The position numbers and the translations under genes are program-made. DNA of 64,000 nucleotides, from NCBI RefSeq assembly GCF_001547895.1, contig NZ_AP014627.1, positions 251,501 to 315,500 on the forward strand. The letters are read 5' to 3'. This document shows, one piece after another, positions 25,258 to 34,370 of the stretch. The DNA comes from Pseudomonas sp. Os17 (GTDB taxonomy: Bacteria > Pseudomonadota > Gammaproteobacteria > Pseudomonadales > Pseudomonadaceae). The notes below the pieces were generated by a model. It worked only from the letters and a program-made list of their open reading frames with translations, did no database searches and was not told the DNA's origin. Numbering within the stretch: position 1 is the first letter of the stretch; each line of letters starts with the position of its first letter.

Positions 25258-25638
25258 TTACTGGTACTGATCCAGCTCGTGGGTGAGCGATTGCAGCAGT
25301 GACTCGGGGGGCAGCAACAGGCCTTGTCCGTCCGCATCCGCAAACACCAGGCAGAGCCTGGCGTCGCGCTGCATGCCAGGCAGCCAGTGGGAGAGGAAAT
25401 GGCCCAGCTCAATGGGCTTGGGTTCAAAGCCGTGCCATGGGCCGTGGGCGCACCAGGCGGCGAACTCCGCCTCTGGCCAGAAGGCGATGGCGCTGGCCTG
25501 GGCGGAGCCGGCGGTGGCCCAGCCGTCAGCGAACAGCCCCCAGATGACCTGGAAATCCGTCACCTTGCGAATCAGGTAGTCACACCGCGCCTGGGGCGAG
25601 AGCCGGAGCAGGTTATGGATTTTCTGCGGCGCCAGCAT
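25258..25638 (-). CDS. DUF2750 domain protein
   Basis: A 126-residue cytosolic protein that fits the DUF2750 family: LRLSPQARCDYLIRKVTDFQ at the start, WGLFADGWA in the middle, then the acidic WPEAEFAAWC and LGHFLSHWLPGMQ segments. A GGAGG site precedes the ATG. The function of the family is unknown. It lies 55 bases after the cystine transporter ATPase on the same strand and may belong to that transcript. Confidence 0.8.
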   Translation of the reverse strand: MLAPQKIHNLLRLSPQARCDYLIRKVTDFQVIWGLFADGWATAGSAQASAIAFWPEAEFAAWCAHGPWHGFEPKPIELGHFLSHWLPGMQRDARLCLVFADADGQGLLLPPESLLQSLTHELDQYQ

Positions 25639-25693
25639 CAGGCCTCCATGGCCTGGAAGGGGAGCGGGCAGCCGGCTAGGGGAGTTTCAAGCT

Positions 25694-26446
25694 TCATGTG
25701 CCGGGGTGGAGAAACTTGCTGAGGAACTGGCGGGTGCGCTCGTGCTGGGGGTTGGCGAACAGCGCCTTGGCTTCGCCCTGTTCGACGATCACCCCCTTGT
25801 CGAAGAAGATCACCCGGTTGGCCACGTCCCGGGCGAAGCCCATTTCGTGGGTGACGATGATCATGGTGCGTTTCTCTTCGGCCAGGCTGCGGATGGTGGC
25901 CAGGACTTCGCCCACCAGTTCCGGGTCCAGGGCCGAAGTCGGCTCGTCGAACAGGATCACCCGCGGTTCCATGGCCAGGGCCCGGGCGATCGCCACCCGT
26001 TGCTGCTGGCCACCGGACAGGCGCCTCGGGTAGCTGTCTTCCTTGCCCGCCAGGCCGACCTTGGCCAGCAGCGCACGACCCAGGGCAACGGCCTGTTCCC
26101 GTGGGGTCTTCTTCACCACCAGCGGGCCTTCGATGACGTTCTCCAGGGCGGTGCGGTGGGGGAACAGGTTGAAGTTCTGGAACACGAAACCCACTTGCTG
26201 GCGCAGCTGGCGGATCCGGCTTTGTTGCTGGTTCAGGGGGATGTTGCTGTCGATGGCGATGTCGCCGATGCGGATGCGTCCGCTGGTCGGTTCTTCAAGA
26301 AAGTTCAGGCAGCGCAGGAAGGTGGTCTTGCCCGAGCCACTGGGGCCGATGATGGCAATCACTTCGCCTTCCTTGACCTGCAGGTCGATGCCATCGAGCA
26401 CCGTCTGGCCCTTGAACTGCTTGGTCAGTTTTTCCACCACGATCAT
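25694..26446 (-). CDS. tcyN: Cystine-type ABC transporter ATPase
   Basis: A 250-residue ATPase of the TcyN/YecC type with Walker A GPSGSGKT (34-41), signature LSGGQQQR, Walker [13 protein letters not shown] and the H-loop THEMGFA. It follows the permease by four bases. With the binding protein and permease upstream it forms the L-cystine importer, called tcyJLN in E. coli. Confidence 0.9.
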   Translation of the reverse strand: MIVVEKLTKQFKGQTVLDGIDLQVKEGEVIAIIGPSGSGKTTFLRCLNFLEEPTSGRIRIGDIAIDSNIPLNQQQSRIRQLRQQVGFVFQNFNLFPHRTALENVIEGPLVVKKTPREQAVALGRALLAKVGLAGKEDSYPRRLSGGQQQRVAIARALAMEPRVILFDEPTSALDPELVGEVLATIRSLAEEKRTMIIVTHEMGFARDVANRVIFFDKGVIVEQGEAKALFANPQHERTRQFLSKFLHPGT

Positions 26447-26450
26447 GGCT

Positions 26451-27116
26451 TCAGGACTCCTGGTCGTGCCGATTGACCCGCTGCTCCAGGCGGTTCTGCA
26501 GGTGCGCGAGCACGCTGGCCAGAACCCAGTAGATCAGCGCGGCGGCAAGATACATGGTGAAGATTTCGAAGGTACGGGCGGTGATCAGCTGCGCCTGGCG
26601 GAACAGTTCCGGCACCTGGATGGTCGCGGCCAGGGCGGTGTCCTTGACCAGGGAAATGAAGCTGTTGCCCAGAGGCGGCAGGGCCGTGCGCATGGCTTGC
26701 GGCAGGATCGCCCGGCGCAGGGTCTGGGCCCGGGTCATGCCGATGCTGGCGGCGGCTTCCCATTGACCGCGTTCGATCGAGCCGATGGCGGCCCTGAGGA
26801 TTTCACAGGCGTAGGCCGCCATGTTCAGGGAGAAGCCGATCAGCGCGGCGGGCAACGGGTCCAGTTCCAGCCCCAGTTGCGGCAGGCCGTAATAGATTAC
26901 GAACAGTTGCACCAGCAGCGGCGTGCCGCGAAAGAACGACACGTAGACCCGGGCAATCCAGCTCACCAGGGTCAGGCGCGACAGGCGCATCAAGGCCAGG
27001 CCAAAGCCCAGCAGCAGCCCGAAGAACATGCCGCCGAGGCTGAGGATGACCGTGTAATACGCGCCCTTGAGGAGAAATGGCGCTGAATCCAGCGCCAGTT
27101 GCAGGCCTGCTTCCAT
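26451..27116 (-). CDS. tcyL: Cystine-type ABC transporter permease
   Basis: A 221-residue PAAT-family permease with about five membrane helices and the coupling loop AAIGSIERGQWEAAASIGMT followed by RAQTLRRAILPQA. Its ATG overlaps the stop of the binding-protein gene by one base (TAATG), so the two are coupled. The assignment to cystine rests on gene order and the neighbouring D-cysteine desulfhydrase. Confidence 0.9.
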   Translation of the reverse strand: MEAGLQLALDSAPFLLKGAYYTVILSLGGMFFGLLLGFGLALMRLSRLTLVSWIARVYVSFFRGTPLLVQLFVIYYGLPQLGLELDPLPAALIGFSLNMAAYACEILRAAIGSIERGQWEAAASIGMTRAQTLRRAILPQAMRTALPPLGNSFISLVKDTALAATIQVPELFRQAQLITARTFEIFTMYLAAALIYWVLASVLAHLQNRLEQRVNRHDQES

Positions 27117-27913
27117 TATTGGGTGACGTCAGCGTTGAAGTATTTTTCCGAGAGCTTTTTCAGCGTGCCGTCGGCCCGCAGTTCCTCGATCGCCTTGTTC
27201 ACCGCGGCCAGCAGTTCGGGTTCGCCCTTGCGCAGGGCCACACCGGCTTCCTGGCGGGAGAAGGGTTCGCCGGAAACCACCAGGGTGTCCTTGGTTTTCT
27301 TGATCAGCTCGAAGGCCGCCAGGCGGTCCACCAGAATGGCGTCGATACGGCCTACGCGCAGGTCCTGGTACTTGGTCGGATCATCGTCGTAGGTCTTGAT
27401 GATGGCGTTGGGGACGTTGTCCTTGAGCCATTGCTCGTAGTTGGTGCCCAGGCCCACGCCGACCTTGTGGCCACCCAGGTCGGCGGCCGTCTTGAACTTG
27501 CCTTCATCCTTTTTCTGGGTCAGGGCCTGGATCCCGGAGACGGTGTAGGGGGTGGAGAAGTCGTACTTTTTCTTGCGCTCCTCGGAGATGGTCACCTGGT
27601 TGATCACCGCGTCCAGGCGCTTGGATTCCAGGGCCGCGAGAATGCCGTCCCACTTGGTCGGCTGCAGCTTGACCTTGACCCCGAGCTTGTTCGCCAGGGC
27701 TTCGGAGAATTCCACTTCGAAGCCGGCCAGCTTGCCGTTTTCATCGACGAAGCTGAACGGTGGGTAGGTGCCTTCCAGGCCGACGTTGATCACGCCTGCA
27801 TCCTTGATCTTCTGCAGTTGCTCGCCGGCAACCGCTTGCCCCATCAGTCCGGCACCGAGGGCCAGGCCCAGTGTGCCAATCAGCAGATTGCGACGCAGTA
27901 CGGAAAGATTCAT
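27116..27913 (-). CDS. tcyJ: Cystine-binding periplasmic protein
   Basis: A 265-residue SBP-bac-3 binding protein with a signal peptide ending near QAVAGEQ (about 1-29). The ligand-domain landmarks are INVGLEGTYPPFSFVDENGK, LDAVINQVTISEERKKKYDF and the C-terminal GEPFSRQEAGVALRKGEPEL. This matches the FliY/TcyJ cystine-binding type. It is first in tcyJLN, and dcyD lies upstream on the same strand beyond a repeat array. Confidence 0.9.
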   Translation of the reverse strand: MNLSVLRRNLLIGTLGLALGAGLMGQAVAGEQLQKIKDAGVINVGLEGTYPPFSFVDENGKLAGFEVEFSEALANKLGVKVKLQPTKWDGILAALESKRLDAVINQVTISEERKKKYDFSTPYTVSGIQALTQKKDEGKFKTAADLGGHKVGVGLGTNYEQWLKDNVPNAIIKTYDDDPTKYQDLRVGRIDAILVDRLAAFELIKKTKDTLVVSGEPFSRQEAGVALRKGEPELLAAVNKAIEELRADGTLKKLSEKYFNADVTQ

Positions 27914-28019
27914 GACAAGCCCCTGTGATTTTCTTATGCACGATGCGGGTGGGAGATGCAGGCCAATCGGTGAGCCGAGAGTGACGCCTTATCCTGCCTT
28001 AATGCAGCGTATGCGTCTT

Positions 28020-28120
28020 TTGGCAAATCGGCCTGCGGCGCGACTATAAGGTGACTTTTATAGGTTTAAAAATAATATAAATTCATCTTGTTATTCTTTT
28101 TGGTTTGGTTGTCCGCGAGC
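28020..28120. promoter_or_regulatory. AT-rich promoter region of the cystine importer
   Basis: From about 28045 to 28110 the DNA is strongly AT-rich (TTTTATAGGTTTAAAAATAA then TATAAATTCAT) between tcyJ and the REP array. It probably holds the tcyJ promoter and a sulfur-responsive site. No exact operator could be defined. Confidence 0.35.
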
Positions 28121-28133
28121 AGTCTCCTTCCTC

Positions 28134-28639
28134 GTAGGAGCTGGCTTGCCAGCGAAGGCGCCGTCGAGGGCGGCGCAAGGCTTACGGGCCTCTTCGCCGG
28201 CAAGCCGGCTCCTACGCACAACTTCACGGCATTCACCCCGCAGGTGCTGGCTTGCCAGCGAAGGCGCCGTCGAGGGCGGCGCAAGGCTTGCGGACCTCTT
28301 CGCCGGCAAGCCGGCTCCTACGCACAACTTCACGGCATTCATCCAGCAGGTGCTGGCTTGCCAGGGAAGGCGCCGTCGAGGGCGGCGCAAGGCTTGCGGG
28401 CCTCTTCGCCGGCAAGCCGGCTCCTACGCACAACTTCACGGCATTCATCCAGCAGGTGCTGGCTTGCCAGGGAAGGCGCCGTCGAGGGCGGCGCAAGGCT
28501 TGCGGGCCTCTTCGCCGGCAAGCCGGCTCCTACGCAAAACTTCACGGCATTCACCCCGCAGGTGCTGGCTTGCCAGCGAAGGCGCCGTCAAGGGCGGTGC
28601 AAGGCTTACGGGCCTCTTCGCCGGCAAGCCGGCTCCTAC
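28134..28639. repeat. Tandem array of five REP-type elements
   Basis: Copies start at 28134, 28244, 28350, 28456 and 28562, the last four with a 106-bp period. Copies 2-5 have lost four bases at the left end (GTGCTGGC where copy 1 has GTAGGAGCTGGC), showing that they were duplicated from one already changed copy. The spacer CAAACTTCACGGCATTC-like part is also repeated. The array separates dcyD from tcyJ. Confidence 0.93.
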
Positions 28640-28654
28640 GCAAAATTTCACCTT

Positions 28655-29650
28655 CTACGCGAAGGCGCCGGGGTAGGCGAACAGCGCCGGGGCGCCACCG
28701 GTGTGCAGGAAGATGATCGGGCCATCGTTGAAACGCTGGCGACCGACGCCATCCAGCAGGCCGGCCATGGCTTTACCGGTGTACACCGGGTCGAGTAACA
28801 GGCCTTCCTGGCTGGCCAGCAACTTGACCGCGGCCAGGGTGCCGGCATTGGGTTCGCCGTAACGGGGGGCGAAGTATTCGTCCCACAGTTGCACGTTGAA
28901 CGCCGCCGGCAGGTTCACTCCCAGCAGCTCGGCGGTGCGTTCGGCCAGGCCCTGGACCTTGGGCCGCTGATCCTCGTCGCTGCGCGAGACGGTCACGCCG
29001 ATCACCGGCAACTGTGGCAGCACTTCGCTCAAGGCCAGGGCCAGGCCGCTGTGGGTGCCGGCGCTGCCGGAGGCCAGGACCACCGCGGCGAAGTCCAGGC
29101 CGCTGTCTTCGATCTGCTGCGCCAGCTCCAGGCCGGCGCGCACATAACCCAGGGCGCCCAGGGCGTTGGAACCGCCAATGGGCACCAGGTAGGGTTTCTT
29201 GCCGTTGCTGCGCAGGCGCGCGGCCAGGGCCTGCAATTGTTCGTCGGCCTGGTCGAGGTTTTCCACCAACTCGACCTTGGCGTCGAACAGCTCCAGCAGC
29301 AGGCGGTTGCCGTTGCCCAGGTAGTTGGGGTCTTCGGTGCCGATGGGGTTTTCCAGCAGGGCCACGCAACCCAGCCCCAGCTTGGCGGCCAGGGCCGCGG
29401 TCTGGCGCACGTGGTTGGACTGGATGGCCCCGGCGGTGATCAGGGTATCGGCGCCCTGGGCCAGGGCATCGGCGGCCAGGTATTCGAGCTTGCGCAGCTT
29501 GTTGCCGCCCATGGCCAGGGGCGTGGTGTCGTCGCGCTTGACGTAGATATCGCGCCCGATCCAGGCCGACAGGCGTTCGAGTTTTTCCAGGGCGGTGGTG
29601 TGCCCGAGCAGGTCGAGACGGGGAAAGCGGGCAAGCTGTTGTTTGATCAT
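28655..29650 (-). CDS. dcyD: D-cysteine desulfhydrase
   Basis: A 331-residue PLP enzyme of the ACC-deaminase/DcyD family that breaks D-cysteine into pyruvate, H2S and ammonia. The PLP lysine is K51 in [11 protein letters not shown], with [19 protein letters not shown] and [16 protein letters not shown] for cofactor phosphate binding. The start [16 protein letters not shown] fits the family; the much longer upstream frame does not. It is transcribed towards the cystine importer, as in the E. coli tcyJ-dcyD-tcyLN cluster. ACC deaminase is an alternative by family, but the cystine context favours DcyD. Confidence 0.9.
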   Translation of the reverse strand: MIKQQLARFPRLDLLGHTTALEKLERLSAWIGRDIYVKRDDTTPLAMGGNKLRKLEYLAADALAQGADTLITAGAIQSNHVRQTAALAAKLGLGCVALLENPIGTEDPNYLGNGNRLLLELFDAKVELVENLDQADEQLQALAARLRSNGKKPYLVPIGGSNALGALGYVRAGLELAQQIEDSGLDFAAVVLASGSAGTHSGLALALSEVLPQLPVIGVTVSRSDEDQRPKVQGLAERTAELLGVNLPAAFNVQLWDEYFAPRYGEPNAGTLAAVKLLASQEGLLLDPVYTGKAMAGLLDGVGRQRFNDGPIIFLHTGGAPALFAYPGAFA

Positions 29651-29744
29651 GAGGCCGCACGGAACAGGGAAGGTGCAAGGACTATAGGCAGCGTTATTTG
29701 CCCGGGCAACCGCCAATCGCTTATGCGAAAAAGTGCTGTAAACC

Positions 29745-29757
29745 GAACAATTAGTTC
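29745..29757. promoter_or_regulatory. Dyad in the dcyD/epsC divergent promoter region
   Basis: GAAC, five bases, GTTC, flanked by TAAACC and TTAAAC, in an AT-rich patch between the divergent genes. It may be a shared operator. The regulator is unknown. Confidence 0.3.
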
Positions 29758-29839
29758 TTAAACCTCGCCCTGGCGGGGCGTAAAGTGATCGCCGTTTGCG
29801 CGGCCCGATTGTCCGGCCGCCCGAGTAAGGAGTCTTATC

Positions 29840-30766
29840 GTGAGCGAGCGTTCCAGCCATTGGCAATTGCAGACCATCGTTGGCCAACTGCGCGATGCCC
29901 GTGATCAGTGGCGTACCCGCAACGGTCGGGTCAGCGGCGAGCAGGGCGGGCGTGAGCTGCCGTCGCGAGCGGCCATGGCGGAGATCCTCGAGGCCCTGTG
30001 CGGCGCCCTGTTCCCCATGCGACTGGGGCCGGTGGACCTGCGCGAAGAGAGTGAGGACTTTTACGTCGGCCACACCCTGGACGCGGCGCTCAATGCGTTG
30101 CTGGCCCAGGCGCGCCTGGAGCTGCGTTACGTGGCCCGGCAGAACGGCGAGGCGGATGCCGAAGTCAACGCCCGGGCGATTCGCCTGATCCAGGATTTCG
30201 CCCTGGCCCTGCCGGGCCTGCGGGTGTTGCTGGACACCGACGTGCTGGCCGCCTACCACGGTGACCCGGCGGCCCGCAGCGTCGATGAAGTGCTGCTGTG
30301 CTACCCGGGCATCCTGGCGGTGATTCACCACCGCCTGGCGCACCATCTGTACCGTGCCGGCCTGCCGTTGCTGGCGCGGATCAGCTCGGAAATCGCCCAC
30401 TCGGCCACCGGCATCGACATTCACCCCGGGGCGCAGATCGGCCGCAGCTTCTTCATCGACCACGGCACGGGCGTGGTGATCGGCGAGACCGCGATCATCG
30501 GTGAGCGGGTGCGCATCTACCAGGCGGTGACCCTGGGGGCCAAGCGCTTCCCGGCGGACGAAGACGGCCAGTTGCAGAAGGGCCACCCGCGCCACCCGAT
30601 CGTCGAGGACGACGTGGTGATCTACGCCGGCGCGACCATTCTCGGGCGCATCACCATCGGCAAGGGTTCGACCATTGGCGGCAACGTCTGGCTGACCCGC
30701 AGCGTGCCGGCCGGTTGCAACCTGACCCAGGCCAACCTGCAGCACGACGACGGCTCGCAAAAGTAG
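29840..30766 (+). CDS. epsC: Serine O-acetyltransferase (EpsC type)
   Basis: A 308-residue enzyme that makes O-acetylserine, the direct precursor of cysteine. A helical N-terminal half is followed by left-handed beta-helix hexapeptide repeats (about 185-295): [57 protein letters not shown]. The GTG start has TAAGGAGT upstream. It is the long form found in Pseudomonas besides the standard CysE. Its position divergent from dcyD ties cysteine synthesis to cystine and D-cysteine use. Confidence 0.9.
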   Translation: MSERSSHWQLQTIVGQLRDARDQWRTRNGRVSGEQGGRELPSRAAMAEILEALCGALFPMRLGPVDLREESEDFYVGHTLDAALNALLAQARLELRYVARQNGEADAEVNARAIRLIQDFALALPGLRVLLDTDVLAAYHGDPAARSVDEVLLCYPGILAVIHHRLAHHLYRAGLPLLARISSEIAHSATGIDIHPGAQIGRSFFIDHGTGVVIGETAIIGERVRIYQAVTLGAKRFPADEDGQLQKGHPRHPIVEDDVVIYAGATILGRITIGKGSTIGGNVWLTRSVPAGCNLTQANLQHDDGSQK

Positions 30767-30778
30767 GACTGGCCTTCT

Positions 30779-30963
30779 GTAGCCGCTGCCGCAGGCTGCG
30801 CTAGGCACCGCAGGGGCCTCGGCGGTGGTGCGATCGCCGGCGAGCCTGCGGCTCGTTCGCAGCCTGCGGCAGCGGCTACAGAGGCGTCCATGCCTCCCGC
30901 CGCACCGGCTTCTTGTAGCCGCTGCCGAGCCTGCGAGGCTGGGAAAAGGTCCGCAGGACCTTG
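30779..30963. repeat. GTAGCCGCTGCCG-type repeat pair plus a half copy
   Basis: A complete inverted pair (30779-30879) is followed by a single left arm (30914 to about 30963). They fill the first part of the epsC-betT gap. Confidence 0.85.
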
Positions 30964-31105
30964 CTTGACGATCAACCGCCACACACAGCTGGCAGCGTTT
31001 TTTCTGCTGAACGATTCCGTTCGCCATCCGTCATACCCTTCCCTGAGCTAGCGTACTGAACAGTACCGCTGAGCCCTGCGATTAGTCCTCGAGCGCCTAT
31101 CCATG

Positions 31106-31133
31106 TTTAACTTGAACGCTCGTTCAAGTTAAA
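31106..31133. promoter_or_regulatory. BetI-type operator upstream of betT
   Basis: TTTAACTTGAACG (31106-31118), two bases, CGTTCAAGTTAAA (31121-31133): a perfect 13-bp inverted repeat 92 bases before betT. Its core TTGAACG/CGTTCAA resembles BetI (TetR-family) operators in front of choline genes. No betI gene lies in this window. Confidence 0.7.
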
Positions 31134-31225
31134 CCGGTGGTTCGCTGCCCGCTCACAACAGGAGGCTTGCCTTTGCTGAGTCCGTACATTTCAGCCGTGT
31201 TTCATCCCTTCGAGGTGCACCGTTC

Positions 31226-33226
31226 ATGAGTGCGCCATCCAGCTCCGCGAATACTCTGATTCGCATGAACCCTCCGGTGTTCTACTTCGCCGCGAGCTTT
31301 ATCCTGATCTTCGGCGTGGTGGTGATTTCCATGCCGGAACAGGCCGGCGCCTGGCTCCTGGCGGCGCAAAACTGGGCGGCCAATACGGTCGGCTGGTACT
31401 ACATGCTGGCGATGACCCTGTACCTGGTCTTCGTGGTGGTCACCGCCTTGTCCGGCTACGGCAAGATCAAGCTCGGTGCCGACCACGACGAACCCGAGTT
31501 CAGTTACCTGTCCTGGGCCGGCATGCTGTTCGCCGCCGGGATCAGCATCACCCTGTTCTTCTTCTGCGTTTCCGAACCCCTGACCCACATGCTGCAACCG
31601 CCCCAGGGCGAGGCCGGCACTGCCGAGGCGGCGCGCCAGGGCATGCAGTTGCTGTTCCTGCACTGGGGCCTGCACGGCTGGGGGGTGTTCGCCTTCGTCG
31701 GCATGGCCCTGGCCTACTTCGCCTACCGGCATAACCTGCCGCTGGCCCTGCGTTCGGCGCTGTACCCGCTGATCGGCAAGCGCATCAACGGCCCCATCGG
31801 CTATGCGGTGGACGGCTTCGGCATCATCGCCACGGTGTTCGGCCTGGGCGCCGACATGGGCTTTGGCGTGCTGCACCTGAACTCCGGCCTCGACTACCTG
31901 TTCGGCATCGCCCACACCCAGTGGATTCAGGTTGGCCTGATCACCCTGATGATGGGCGCGGCGATCATTGTCGCGGTGTCGGGAGTCGACAAGGGCGTGC
32001 GGGTGATGTCCGACATCAACATGCTGCTGGCGGTGGCGCTGCTGCTGTTCGTGCTGTTCGCCGGTCCGACCCAGCACCTGCTCAACACCCTGATCCAGAA
32101 CCTCGGGGACTATTTGGGCGCGTTGCCGACCAAGAGTTTCGACGTCTACGCCTACAACAAGCCCAGCGACTGGCTGGGCGGCTGGACGGTGTTCTACTGG
32201 GCCTGGTGGATTGCCTGGTCGCCGTTCGTGGGGCTGTTCATTGCGCGGATCTCCCGCGGCCGGACCATTCGCGAATTCGTCTTCGGCGTGCTGCTGATTC
32301 CCCTGGGCTTCACCCTGGCGTGGATGTCGATCTTCGGTAACAGCGCCATCGACCAGGTGCTCAACCACGGCATGAGCGCCCTGGGCCTGTCGGCCATCGA
32401 CAACCCGTCGATGACCCTCTACCTGCTGCTGGAAACCTACCCCTGGAGCAAGACCGTGATCGCGGTCACGGTGTTCATCAGCTTCGTGTTCTTCGTCACC
32501 TCGGCGGACTCCGGCACCGTGGTGCTCTCGACCCTGTCGGCCAAGGGCGGCAACGCCGACGAGGACGGGCCGAAATGGCTGCGGGTGTTCTGGGGCGCGA
32601 TGACCGCGCTGGTCACCAGCGCGCTGTTGTTCGCTGGCAGCATCGACTCGCTGAAGTCGGCGGTGGTGCTGACCTCGCTGCCGTTCTCGCTGATCCTGCT
32701 GCTGATGATGTGGGGGCTGCACAAGGCGTTCTACCTGGAGTCGCAGCGGCGCATTGCCCAACTGCACTCCCTGGCCCCGGTGGCGCCTTCGCGGCGCGGC
32801 AAGGGTGGCTGGCGCCAGCGCCTGAGCCAGGCGGTGCACTTCCCGTCCCGGGATGAGGTGTATCGCTTCCTCGACCAGACGGTGCGCCCGGCCATCGAAG
32901 AGGTGACCGCGGTGTTCGCCGAGAAGGGCCTGAACGTGGTGACCCAGCCCGACCCGGCCAACGACAGCGTGAGCCTGGAAATCGGTCATGGCGACCAGCA
33001 CCCGTTCATCTACCAGGTGCAGATGCGCGGCTACTTCACCCCGTCCTTCGCCCGTGGCGGCATGGGCCCCAAAGAGCTGCGCAACCGCCGCTACTACCGG
33101 GCCGAGGTGCATCTGGCCGAGGGCAGTCAGGATTACGATCTGATGGGCTACAGCAAGGAGCAGATCATCAACGACATCCTCGACCAGTACGAACGCCACA
33201 TGCAGTTCCTGCATCTGGTGCGCTGA
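31226..33226 (+). CDS. betT: BCCT-family choline transporter BetT
   Basis: A 666-residue inner-membrane transporter of the betaine/choline/carnitine family with 12 helices over about residues 15-510 and a long cytoplasmic C-terminal tail (about 510-666), as in osmoregulated BetT. The substrate-region signature is WTVFYWAWWIAWSPFVGLFI. Another is GWYYMLAMTLYLVFVVV. A GAGGTGC site precedes the ATG. Choline import feeds glycine betaine synthesis for osmoprotection. The BetI-type operator fits induction by choline. Confidence 0.93.
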   Translation: MSAPSSSANTLIRMNPPVFYFAASFILIFGVVVISMPEQAGAWLLAAQNWAANTVGWYYMLAMTLYLVFVVVTALSGYGKIKLGADHDEPEFSYLSWAGMLFAAGISITLFFFCVSEPLTHMLQPPQGEAGTAEAARQGMQLLFLHWGLHGWGVFAFVGMALAYFAYRHNLPLALRSALYPLIGKRINGPIGYAVDGFGIIATVFGLGADMGFGVLHLNSGLDYLFGIAHTQWIQVGLITLMMGAAIIVAVSGVDKGVRVMSDINMLLAVALLLFVLFAGPTQHLLNTLIQNLGDYLGALPTKSFDVYAYNKPSDWLGGWTVFYWAWWIAWSPFVGLFIARISRGRTIREFVFGVLLIPLGFTLAWMSIFGNSAIDQVLNHGMSALGLSAIDNPSMTLYLLLETYPWSKTVIAVTVFISFVFFVTSADSGTVVLSTLSAKGGNADEDGPKWLRVFWGAMTALVTSALLFAGSIDSLKSAVVLTSLPFSLILLLMMWGLHKAFYLESQRRIAQLHSLAPVAPSRRGKGGWRQRLSQAVHFPSRDEVYRFLDQTVRPAIEEVTAVFAEKGLNVVTQPDPANDSVSLEIGHGDQHPFIYQVQMRGYFTPSFARGGMGPKELRNRRYYRAEVHLAEGSQDYDLMGYSKEQIINDILDQYERHMQFLHLVR

Positions 33227-33235
33227 GCCAGGCGC

Positions 33236-33493
33236 TCAGGCCCTGGTGAACAGCAGGTAGAGCACCAGGGCCAGCACCGGCACGGCAAACACCAGGCTGC
33301 CGACCATCAGTTCCGACCTCAGGGGCTGATGGGCGGTAACCATCCCCACCGCGCCGTTGATCACCGTCAACGCCAGCCACAACCCGGTAAATCCAAAGCC
33401 CAATATCGATCGGGAAAAGCCCAGCCGCTCGCCGATGAACAGCAGCAGCGCCAGCAGAATCAGGCCGAAGGTGATGATGATGGTGGTGTGCAT
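33236..33493 (-). CDS. Small membrane protein of unknown function
   Basis: An 85-residue protein starting at MHTTIIITFG, with GGAG nine bases upstream. Three hydrophobic stretches (about 4-22, 29-50 and 63-82) make it an integral membrane protein. The longer upstream frame is not protein-like. It converges with betT, its stop lying nine bases from that of betT. No family was recognised. Confidence 0.65.
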   Translation of the reverse strand: MHTTIIITFGLILLALLLFIGERLGFSRSILGFGFTGLWLALTVINGAVGMVTAHQPLRSELMVGSLVFAVPVLALVLYLLFTRA

Positions 33494-33680
33494 GGAAAGC
33501 GTCTCCTGCAGGAGCGGTCGGACGATGTCGCGCTGGCCGGCACGGGGTGTTTGTCGACCTGTCCATGGAGCATAGGCGGCAAACCAGACCATCTGATGCA
33601 AGGAGACGGGGTTCTTGGTCGGCCAGCCGTCTCCCGTGCTCATGAGCAGGCATTGGGCTATCAGCGTATTGATTAACCAA

Positions 33681-33697
33681 GTGTGTATAGTGTGTAT
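33681..33697 (+). promoter_or_regulatory. Direct repeat in the hicAB promoter
   Basis: GTGTGTAT occurs at 33681-33688 and again at 33690-33697, about 58 bases before hicA. It may be the autoregulatory site for HicB, a common arrangement in toxin-antitoxin operons. This is inference from position. Confidence 0.35.
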
Positions 33698-33754
33698 CGC
33701 TGCGTGCTGGATTGGATAAGGTGCCTGATGGTTCGGTATCCACAGGGCAGGGTT

Positions 33755-33937
33755 ATGCGCAGTCGGGAGATGATCGGCAAGATTGAGGCGGATGGTTGGT
33801 ACCTGATTGCCGTGAAGGGCAGTCACCATCAGTACAAGCATCCCTGGAAACCAGGGCGCGTCACTTTCAAGCATCCGGATGCGGAACTGCCCAGGGGCAC
33901 GCTCAACAGCATCTTGAAACAGGCGGGCTTGAAATGA
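33755..33937 (+). CDS. hicA: HicA mRNA interferase toxin
   Basis: A 60-residue type II toxin of the HicA/YcfA family with a double-stranded-RNA-binding-like fold that cleaves mRNA. The full family pattern is present: SREMIGKIEADGWYLIAVKG, then the catalytic His (H24) in GSHHQYKHP, then GRVTFKHPDAELPRGTLNSI and the KQAGL ending. The start is MRSREM, giving the usual length. The antitoxin follows 29 bases downstream. Confidence 0.92.
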   Translation: MRSREMIGKIEADGWYLIAVKGSHHQYKHPWKPGRVTFKHPDAELPRGTLNSILKQAGLK

Positions 33938-33966
33938 GCCCGTTACTGCATGAGGAGTCCAACGAC

Positions 33967-34368
33967 ATGAAATTCCCGGTGGTTCTGCACAAGGATGCCG
34001 ACTCTGAATACGGGGTGATCGTTCCGGATGTGCCGGGCTGTTACTCCGCTGGTCACACGGTGTCCCTGGCGTTCGAGAACGTGAAGGAGGCGTTGTCCCT
34101 GCATTACGCAGGGCTGGTGGCCGATGGCGAGCCTCTGCCGCAGGTGCACGAGATCGATGAGCACCTGGACAACCCCGACTACGCCGGGGGTGTATGGGGC
34201 GTGGTGGAGTTCGACGTGACGCCGTATTTCGGCAAGTCGGTGCGCTTCAATGCCACCCTGCCGGAACACCTGCTGGAGCGCATCGATCAGACGGTCAAGC
34301 GTGACCAGCGCTACAACTCGCGTTCCGGGTTCCTGGCCGCCGCGGCGCTGCGCGAACTGTCGGCCTGA
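33967..34368 (+). CDS. hicB: HicB antitoxin
   Basis: A 133-residue antitoxin. The N-terminal partial RNase H-like HicB fold (MKFPVVLHKDADSEYGVIVP then DVPGCYSAGHTVSLAFENVK) binds HicA. The C-terminal part (about 90-133, VRFNATLPEHLLERIDQTVK ... SRSGFLAAAALREL) is a ribbon-helix-helix DNA-binding domain for autoregulation. A GAGGAG site lies ten bases before this ATG. An upstream ATG that overlaps the hicA stop is possible but less likely. Confidence 0.92.
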   Translation: MKFPVVLHKDADSEYGVIVPDVPGCYSAGHTVSLAFENVKEALSLHYAGLVADGEPLPQVHEIDEHLDNPDYAGGVWGVVEFDVTPYFGKSVRFNATLPEHLLERIDQTVKRDQRYNSRSGFLAAAALRELSA

Positions 34369-34370
34369 GG

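Noticed and set aside
25075..25302. 75-codon plus-strand ORF near the DUF2750 gene
   Set aside because: Arg/Ala-rich, no ribosome site, overlaps the end of the DUF2750 gene; probably chance.
28088..28798. Plus-strand frame of 236 codons across the third REP array
   Set aside because: Repeat-derived translation that runs into the antisense of dcyD.
31202..33214. 670-codon minus-strand frame opposite betT
   Set aside because: Gln/His-rich shadow of the BetT coding strand.
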